The notes under the pieces: model-generated
Told to the model about the DNA's origin: nothing
What the model saw: only the letters and a program-made list of their open reading frames with translations
Database searches by the model: none
From: DATGZX01 sp035296965
Lineage (GTDB): Bacteria; Planctomycetota; Planctomycetia; Gemmatales; Gemmataceae
DNA: 60,692 nt
Direction of reading: 5' to 3'
Assembly: GCA_035296965.1 (NCBI GenBank)
Contig: DATGZX010000171.1
Location: forward strand, 1 to 60,692
Shown here: positions 55,029 to 60,692 of the stretch, piece by piece
Numbering within the stretch: position 1 is the first letter of the stretch
How the letters are laid out: each line of letters opens with the position of its first letter
Made by a program: the position numbers and the translations under genes

Positions 55029-56259
55029 CGGCGACTCGAGCCTTGGGACCGTATTCGGCGAGACAATCCGCGACGGCCTCCTCGACGCTTGGGGCAGGCT
55101 CGACGTGACAGCGGCTCAATACGTCCGGGCTGATACCATCGCTGACGACCTTGACCCGGCATCGAGCCACTACCTTGGCAAACTCCTCCAGCTGCCACTG
55201 GTCCATGACGAAGTAGTCCTTGCCGAGAATGAGCTGTTTGAAAACGGCAAGATCGGGGTTGTCCGCGATCAGTTGCTGAAATTCGGGACTACCCACACCT
55301 TCACTCAGGCTGGCTGCCAGTACGATCGTGCCGCCCTGCTTGACGATGGGCAATGCGCCTGTCAGGCCCTTGATCGCCTGATACCAGGTGGCGTCGAGTG
55401 GATAGCCCGCGCAACTTGTGACGACCACATCGACCGGCCCTTCGACTGGAACCTTGACGACACCTTCGATGAAGTGCACTCCTGCCTCCCACGCTGCAAT
55501 CATGTCTCCCGCCCCGAGCCAGGTAATGCGGCGTTGGCCGTCGAGGACTACATTGACGATGAAGTCGCAGCCCGCCATCCTGGCGATGCGCGTGTTTTCT
55601 TCATGTACGGGGTTGCCGTCCACGATGCCGCAATCGGCTCGGGGGTCTTCCAGGAAGCGCGGCCCGTGCCAGACTTTGACCGTTTCCAGGCCAGCAATAC
55701 CCGGACATATGACTTTCCTGCCGCCGCTGTAGCCGGCCATGAGATGCGGCTCAATGAGACCGGTCGTGATCTTCAAATCTGCGCGAACATAGCGGCTATC
55801 CAGGTAGACCGGGACGCCGTTCGGCGTCTCGCCAAGATAATCGTGCTCTGCCAGCACCTTGCCATGATGGTTTTCGATCCGATATTTTGCGACAATTTCG
55901 GGTCCCAGCATCTCCTCCAACTCGGCGCGCTCATTGGGCCGGTGCAACCCGGTGGCGACAAGAATCAGAATGTCGCGCCGGGAAATGCCCTGCTTCTCGA
56001 GTGTCTGCAGAAGCGGCGTCAAGATGAGCCGACTGGGTACCGGCCGCGTGATGTCGCATACGAGGATGCAGGCGTTGCGGCGTCCACGAGCCAATTCGGC
56101 CAGCGCTGGCGATCCGATCGGCTTTGCCAACGCCAGGGCGAGGGCCGTCGCCGGGTCCGCGATTGGGGAGACGTCCTGGATGGCAAGAGGTCCGATCACC
56201 CGCTCGGCAGGCAACTCTACCTCTAACCCTTTCCGGCCGTAATCAAGCGTAATCCGCAC
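54985..56259 (-). CDS. larA: LarA-like lactate racemase (nickel-pincer enzyme) family protein
   Basis: A 424-residue protein of the LarA/DUF2088 family. It shows DITRPVP near residue 69, ATGLHRP near 102, NHH near 129, and the pincer-cofactor Lys loop SGGRKVICPGI near 177-187. LarA binds a nickel-pincer nucleotide made by LarB, LarC and LarE; none of these is in the window. The substrate could be lactate or another hydroxy acid, since the family is broader than lactate. The start is a GTG with AAGGAG eight bases upstream. A long open frame on the opposite strand is a shadow. Confidence 0.9.
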   Translation of the reverse strand: MRITLDYGRKGLEVELPAERVIGPLAIQDVSPIADPATALALALAKPIGSPALAELARGRRNACILVCDITRPVPSRLILTPLLQTLEKQGISRRDILILVATGLHRPNERAELEEMLGPEIVAKYRIENHHGKVLAEHDYLGETPNGVPVYLDSRYVRADLKITTGLIEPHLMAGYSGGRKVICPGIAGLETVKVWHGPRFLEDPRADCGIVDGNPVHEENTRIARMAGCDFIVNVVLDGQRRITWLGAGDMIAAWEAGVHFIEGVVKVPVEGPVDVVVTSCAGYPLDATWYQAIKGLTGALPIVKQGGTIVLAASLSEGVGSPEFQQLIADNPDLAVFKQLILGKDYFVMDQWQLEEFAKVVARCRVKVVSDGISPDVLSRCHVEPAPSVEEAVADCLAEYGPKARVAVIPKGPYVLPYLVR

Positions 56260-56522
56260 AGTCGGCGCTCCTTATCTCACATGTTTCCATTGGACATGCC
56301 CTGAAGTGCCAATGTCCTTCATCTATTCTGGGTGCCGCAGATTACCTCTCCCAGACAATCCCGGCGGGGAAGGGGATATACTCTCTTGTCCGCCCGGCAC
56401 GTGGTCACTATCATCGTTGTATTGGTCGGGTCGACCAGGAGACTGAAGATCTCCGGAAAGACGAGGCTGGACCAGGATTGGGAATAGCCCCTGGGGGCCC
56501 AGCAGCTACAAGGGAAATAACC

Positions 56523-56783
56523 ATGTCCATCGATAAGAGCCTGCGCCGCAAGAACCAACTTCAGCGCGCTCGCAACGTGCTTACTCGCGACGAACGAATC
56601 AAGACCCTGCAAAAAGAGGAACGCTGGCAGGAGGGCCGAAGTCCCTTCGGTTTACCCAAAGTCAGGGTCCTTCGCGTTGTGGTCAAGAAGGTGAAGAAAG
56701 CCAAGGAAGAAGAGAAACCAGCAGAAGGTGCAGCCGAGGGTGCAGCCGCTCCGGCCGCTGAGAAGAAGGCTGAGAAGAAGTAG
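56523..56783 (+). CDS. Planctomycete/verrucomicrobial small basic protein
   Basis: An 86-residue protein matching the 'small basic protein' family of the PVC group. It starts MSIDKSLRRKNQLQRARN, continues with VLTRDERIKTLQKEERWQ, and has FGLPKVRVLRV near residue 40, ending in a Lys/Glu/Ala tail. I chose the ATG at 56523, with AAGGGA seven bases upstream, over the ATG at 56478. Its role is unproven; a link to the ribosome or RNA has been supposed for the family. A terminator follows. Confidence 0.9.
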   Translation: MSIDKSLRRKNQLQRARNVLTRDERIKTLQKEERWQEGRSPFGLPKVRVLRVVVKKVKKAKEEEKPAEGAAEGAAAPAAEKKAEKK

Positions 56784-56808
56784 GATCTCTCGCTTTAATC
56801 GGATTGAA

Positions 56809-56842
56809 TGGGCAGGTCGAGAGCAATCGACCTGCCCATCTG
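56809..56842. terminator. Strong bidirectional terminator between convergent genes
   Basis: A perfect 12-bp stem (TGGGCAGGTCGA/TCGACCTGCCCA) with a six-base loop is followed on the plus strand by TCTGTTTT. It lies 26 bases after the small basic protein gene and 30 bases from the end of the convergent repeat protein gene. Confidence 0.92.
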
Positions 56843-56870
56843 TTTTGGTCCAGCGTCTCGTGAACTCATT

Positions 56871-59800
56871 TCAACATCCGCGGCGCCCGCGGCGGTCTTC
56901 CTTCGATTCCGCAGACAGTGTCCACCACAGCAACCCCAGCGCTACGGTGGCCCACGAAGCTTGCGGCTTGTCGATTTCGGCACGTTCCCAGATTGCAGAA
57001 TCGTGGTGCACGGAGTTCAAGAAGCTTGTGGGCTGGGCCGTGGCGCGTGCGACCTGCTCCAGAACACCTCGCGTCTCCATGAGATCAGGAACGCCGCCTT
57101 CCCCTTCGCCCTCGTCGTCCAGCCAATCCTGGAAGAGGATGTCCAAAGTGGCAGATGTCACCTGAATACCCGATTCCGTGCCGGTGATCGTCGACTTGGA
57201 GGTGTCGGTCGCCATGATCCATTGAGTGCCGACGGTGTTCAGAGTGGCCGTAAAGGTATGCTTGCCATCGTCGGCGGTGGTAAACGTGTAGTTCGCAGGC
57301 AATGAGGCAAGGCCATCGGAACTCGTGAAGTGCACGGTACCTGTGTAGCCGGTTGCCACATTGCCGAACGCATCCATGGCCGTCACTGTGAATGTCTGTG
57401 CAGCGCCCGCAGCCACCGAGGTCGGGAACCCTGAGACCACGAGCACGACGGCAGTGGAGGGACTGACGGTGATGTTGGTGAGGCTGCCCGTGAGCGAACT
57501 CGTCGCCGTATCCGTGGCCGTGATCGACTGTTTGCCGGCCGTCTTCAGCGTCGTGCTTGCCTGGAAGGTGTGCACTCCGTTGTCGCCCGCGACAAACGTG
57601 TAATTCGCTGGCAACACTGCCTGCGGGTCGGTGCTCGTGAAGTGTACTGTCCCACGATAGCCGGCCGCGGCATTGCCATACACATCCACTGCCGTGACTG
57701 CAATGGTGTGGGTTGCTCCCGCGGTATCAGACGTGGGGAATACCGTTACCGTCAGGGCGACCGCCGCACCTGCGTTGACAATAATGGCATCGGTCCCGGT
57801 GATGCTGCTCGTGGTTTTGTCCTTCGCCGTGACCGATTTCGTTCCAGAGGTCTTCAACGTCGCGCTAAAACTGTGCACACCCTGGTCCGCGCTTGTGAAG
57901 GTGTAATTCGAAGGAAGAATGGCCTTGGTGTCGGTGCTGCTGAACGTCACCGTCCCGCGATAGCTTGCGGCCAGATTGCCGTAGGCATCCACTGCCTCCA
58001 CAGTCAAGCTTCCGGCCGTCCCCGCCGTCACAGGCGATGGGAAGCCGCTGACGATCAATGCGCTCGCCGCCGCGGCATTCACCGTGATGCCTGTCTGACT
58101 GCCCGTGATGCTGCTCGTCACGGTGTCGGTCGCGGTGATCGATTGCGTCCCTGCCGTCTTCAACGTCACGTTGAAGGTATGCACGCCGTTATCACTGCTC
58201 GTGAACGTGTAGTTGGCCGGCAGCAGCGCCTGGCCGTCACTGCTGGTTAAGAACACCGTGCCGGTGTACGTCGCCACCGTCTGACCTGAGGAATTCTCCG
58301 CGGTGACGGTGATCGTGCCAGCGTTCCCCGCAGTGATGGACGACGGGAAACCAGCGACTACAAACTTCGTGACTGCCGCAGACGAGGTGATGACCAAGAT
58401 TCCCGTTTGTGAGCCGGTGATACTGCCTGTCACCGTATCCGTGGCCGTCAGCGACTGTGTTCCCAGAGTGTTGAACGTAGCGCTGAACGTGCCGGCGCCG
58501 TTGGTCAGCGTCGAGTTCGCCGGCAACGAGGCCGAGGGATCGCTGCTGCTGTAGGCGACCGTTCCCGTGTAGCCGGTAGCTGTGTTGTTATAAGGATCCT
58601 TCGCCGTCACCGTGAAGTTGCCCGGAGTACCGACCACCGACGACGACGGGAAGCCGCTCACGACGAAGGTGCTCGCCGCAGCCGGGCTCACGGTGATCCC
58701 CGCCTGGCTGCCCGTGATGCTTCCCGTCACCGTGTCGCTGGCTGTGACCGACTGCGTGCCGGCCGTCTTCAAGGTCACGCTAAACGTGTGTGTGCCGCTG
58801 TCACCGCTCGTGAACGTGTAGTTGGCTGGAAGGGCGGCTTGACCGTCGCTGCTCGTGAAATACACGGTGCCTGTGTAACTCGTGACGGTCTGGCCCGAGG
58901 AATTCTCGGCGGTGACGGTGATCGTGCCAGCCTGCCCGGCAATCACCGAGGCCGAGAAGCCAGTCACCAGGAACTTGGTGACAACCGTTGCCGACGATGT
59001 GACCACTATGCCGGTCTGCGAGCCGGTAATGCTGCTGGAGACAGTATCCGTGGCTGTCAGCGATTGCGTCCCCAAGGAATTCAAAGTGGCGCTAAACGTG
59101 CCGATACCGCTGGTCAACGTCGAATGCCCTGGCAGCACAGCCAGGGAATCGCTGCTCGTGAACGCAACTGTACCCGTGTAGCCAGTAGCCGTGTTGCCAT
59201 AAATATCCTTGGCGGTCACGGTGAAATTACCGGAGACTCCAGCATAGGCCGGCGTTGGGAAGCCGGCGACCGTCAACGTGTGCGCCGCGGCCGGATTCAC
59301 GGTGATTTTGGTCTCGCTGCCCGTAATAGAGCTTGTTACCGTGTCGGTGGCGGTAATGGACTGAAGACCCGCCGTCTTCAGCGTCGCGCTCGCCGAGAAA
59401 GAATGCGCTCCGTTGTCGCCGGCGACAAACGTGTAGTTTGCCGGCAATACGGCTAGCGGATCCGTGCTCGTGAAGTGAACTGTGCCGCGGTAGGTCGACG
59501 CCGTATTGCCGAATGCGTCCTGTGCCGAGGCTGCAACCGTATGGGTGACGCCGGCCGTGGTCGGCGAGGGGAACACCGACACAGAAAACGTGACCGCTGC
59601 TCCCGCGTTGACGAGGATACCGGAATCGGTGCCCGTGATGGTGCTGCTCGTCCGGTCGGTCGCGGTGATCGACCTGGTTCCGGCCGTCTTCAGCGTCGCC
59701 GTGAAAGTGTGCACCCCCTGGTCGGTACTCGTAAACGTGTAGTTGGCCGGCAGCGACGCTTTCCCATCACTGCTCGTGAATGTGACGGCGTCGCGATAAC

Positions 59801-60692
59801 TCGTGACAGCATTACCGTAGGCATCCACCGCCTTCACCGTGAAAGTACTTGCCGTGCCCGCCGTCACCGGAGACGGGAAGCCGCTCACTGCCAATGCGCT
59901 CAGCGTTCCCGGGTTCACCGTGATGCCGGTTTGGCTGCCCGTGATGGTGCCTGTCACCGTGTCCGTCGCCGTCAGCGACTGCGTGCCCGCAGTCTTCAAG
60001 GTCACGCTGAACGTGTGCACGCCGTTGTCGCTGCTCGTAAATGTATAGTTGGCAGGTAGCACTGCCTGACCGTCGCTACTCGTGAAATGCACCGTGCCCG
60101 TATAATTGGTGACGGTCTGGTTCGACGAATTCTCGGCCGTCACGGTGATCGTTGCCGCTGTCCCCGCCGTGATGGACGCCGGGAACCCCGTCACCAGCAA
60201 GCTCGCGACACCTGATGAGGAAGAAGTAACCACAATGCCGGACTGCGTGCCAGTGATGCTGCTCGTCACTGTGTCGGTCGCGGTCAAGGATTGCGTTCCC
60301 GCGGTATTGAAAGTAGCGCTGAATGTGCCGCCACCGTTCGTGAGAGTCGAGTGTCCCGGCAACGTGGCGAGAGGATCGCTGCTGGAGAACGCCACGGTGC
60401 CTGTGTAGCCGGTAGCGGTATTGTTGTAGGCGTCCTTGGCCGTGACCGTGAAGTTCCCGGATTGACCAGCCACAATCGGTGTCGGGAAGCCGGTGACGAC
60501 GAAGATGCTCGCTGCAGCCGGGTTTACAGAGATGCCCGTCTGGCTGCCGATGATCGTGCCCGTCACCGTGTCGGTCGCCGTCAGCGACTGCGTACCTGCC
60601 GTCTTCAGCGTCGCGCTGAACGTGTGCACGCCGCCGTCGCCAGAAGTGAACGTGTAATTCCCCGGCAGCGCCGCCTGACCGTCACTGCTCGT
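56871..60692 (-). CDS. Giant Ig-repeat surface protein (partial, 5' end outside window)
   Basis: At least 1273 residues, open to the right window edge, so the N-terminus and probably many more repeats are missing. Eleven complete Ig-like (bacterial Big-type) repeats of 100-104 residues, plus one partial, precede an 89-residue C-terminal tail. Each has a GFP start, a TAGTA-like turn, GTVxFTSSD, LPANYTF, and TLKTAGTQSITATD. The tail is acidic (DDEGEGEGG), then helical, and ends in a short hydrophobic stretch (ATVALGLLWWTL) and a basic end (RRGRRGC). Such proteins are typical of planctomycete cell surfaces and adhesion. The apparent GTG start at 60629 is only an internal Val codon. Confidence 0.92.
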   Translation of the reverse strand, partial: TSSDGQAALPGNYTFTSGDGGVHTFSATLKTAGTQSLTATDTVTGTIIGSQTGISVNPAAASIFVVTGFPTPIVAGQSGNFTVTAKDAYNNTATGYTGTVAFSSSDPLATLPGHSTLTNGGGTFSATFNTAGTQSLTATDTVTSSITGTQSGIVVTSSSSGVASLLVTGFPASITAGTAATITVTAENSSNQTVTNYTGTVHFTSSDGQAVLPANYTFTSSDNGVHTFSVTLKTAGTQSLTATDTVTGTITGSQTGITVNPGTLSALAVSGFPSPVTAGTASTFTVKAVDAYGNAVTSYRDAVTFTSSDGKASLPANYTFTSTDQGVHTFTATLKTAGTRSITATDRTSSTITGTDSGILVNAGAAVTFSVSVFPSPTTAGVTHTVAASAQDAFGNTASTYRGTVHFTSTDPLAVLPANYTFVAGDNGAHSFSASATLKTAGLQSITATDTVTSSITGSETKITVNPAAAHTLTVAGFPTPAYAGVSGNFTVTAKDIYGNTATGYTGTVAFTSSDSLAVLPGHSTLTSGIGTFSATLNSLGTQSLTATDTVSSSITGSQTGIVVTSSATVVTKFLVTGFSASVIAGQAGTITVTAENSSGQTVTSYTGTVYFTSSDGQAALPANYTFTSGDSGTHTFSVTLKTAGTQSVTASDTVTGSITGSQAGITVSPAAASTFVVSGFPSSSVVGTPGNFTVTAKDPYNNTATGYTGTVAYSSSDPSASLPANSTLTNGAGTFSATFNTLGTQSLTATDTVTGSITGSQTGILVITSSAAVTKFVVAGFPSSITAGNAGTITVTAENSSGQTVATYTGTVFLTSSDGQALLPANYTFTSSDNGVHTFNVTLKTAGTQSITATDTVTSSITGSQTGITVNAAAASALIVSGFPSPVTAGTAGSLTVEAVDAYGNLAASYRGTVTFSSTDTKAILPSNYTFTSADQGVHSFSATLKTSGTKSVTAKDKTTSSITGTDAIIVNAGAAVALTVTVFPTSDTAGATHTIAVTAVDVYGNAAAGYRGTVHFTSTDPQAVLPANYTFVAGDNGVHTFQASTTLKTAGKQSITATDTATSSLTGSLTNITVSPSTAVVLVVSGFPTSVAAGAAQTFTVTAMDAFGNVATGYTGTVHFTSSDGLASLPANYTFTTADDGKHTFTATLNTVGTQWIMATDTSKSTITGTESGIQVTSATLDILFQDWLDDEGEGEGGVPDLMETRGVLEQVARATAQPTSFLNSVHHDSAIWERAEIDKPQASWATVALGLLWWTLSAESKEDRRGRRGC
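57141..60692 (-). repeat. Higher-order tandem Ig repeat array, about 300 bp per unit
   Basis: Four repeat types can be told apart by the residues after the conserved GFP: A (GNFTVTAKD), B (TITVTAENSS), C (TVxAVDAYGN) and D (THTxxxxAxD). Reading with the gene, the order is (B) A B C D A B A B C D E. The ABCD block occurs twice (60506-59280 and 58670-57447). The last unit E (57446-57141) is distinct. The array arose by duplication of multi-unit blocks, not single units. It is coding DNA, not a CRISPR or satellite. Confidence 0.9.

Noticed and set aside
54943..56226. 427-residue open frame on the plus strand
   Set aside because: It lies wholly opposite the LarA-like gene, has no known motifs, and is explained by GC-rich codon shadows.
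57570..58250. 226-residue open frame on the plus strand, with similar ones at 58788-59456 and 59475-60059
   Set aside because: These are shadows of the repeat protein; they recur because the repeats recur.
57141..60692. Regular 300-bp repeats that might be taken for a CRISPR array or satellite
   Set aside because: The repeats are in frame, coding and far longer than CRISPR repeats, and the third-position changes are mostly silent, as in a repeat protein.

Overview
The window most likely comes from a member of the Planctomycetota (Gemmataceae-like; the exact family cannot be fixed from this stretch). The evidence is the family content: a DUF1559 prepilin-like protein, a DUF1549/DUF1553 cytochrome-like protein, a DUF1501 protein, the planctomycete/verrucomicrobial 'small basic protein', many ECF sigma factors, twin-arginine and lipoprotein exports, and large Ig-repeat surface proteins. 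The DNA is GC-rich and loosely packed, with several gene-free stretches of 300-1500 bp. Every function given here is inferred from sequence by eye.

Layout. 1-2681 (minus): a tightly overlapping operon of an ECF sigma factor, an unknown 184-residue protein, an ImmA/IrrE-type metallopeptidase and a NurA-like protein cut by the window edge. Just upstream lies the 3' end of a tRNA (tRNA-Gln-like, 3291-3322) in a gene-poor stretch, which looks like the scar of an integrated element. 4160-7948 (minus): a DUF1559 protein, a monoheme cytochrome c lipoprotein and an outer-membrane beta-barrel. 8307-18758 (minus): a full alternative complex III cluster (actA to actF) preceded by two further cytochrome c genes. 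Its ActA is fused to a NarI-like membrane domain. 19457-24588 (plus): an RluA-type pseudouridine synthase, a DUF1549/DUF1553 protein and an orphan ABC substrate-binding lipoprotein. 25114-28378 (plus): a Pho-box-like array, pstS and a fused pstC-pstA. 29041-34433: a small conserved planctomycete protein, a DUF1501 protein, a Tat-exported unknown, a small membrane protein and an LpxH-like phosphoesterase. 34521-38834 (minus): phoR, a second Pho-box-like array, pstB, phoU and phoB.

39220-43860 (plus): a second ECF sigma/anti-sigma operon with a secreted third gene, a Cys-rich secretin-domain-like protein and a NarL-type response regulator. 44062-48320 (minus): a UPF1/Dna2-like helicase translationally coupled to a winged-helix protein. 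49015-56783: a transglutaminase, two secreted or cytosolic unknowns, an M48 membrane peptidase, a LarA-like protein and the small basic protein. 56871-60692 (minus, 5' end outside the window): a giant protein of about 100-residue Ig-like repeats arranged in a higher-order pattern.

How the genes work together. The act cluster should oxidise quinol and pass electrons to periplasmic cytochromes; no terminal oxidase is present in the window. The two pst/pho loci together make a complete phosphate uptake and sensing set (PstS, PstC-PstA, PstB, PhoU, PhoR, PhoB), and both halves carry TTCAC-type repeats spaced 11 bp, so they probably form one regulon. The best candidates for an undescribed system are the sigma-ImmA-NurA-like operon beside the tRNA scar and the helicase/winged-helix pair.
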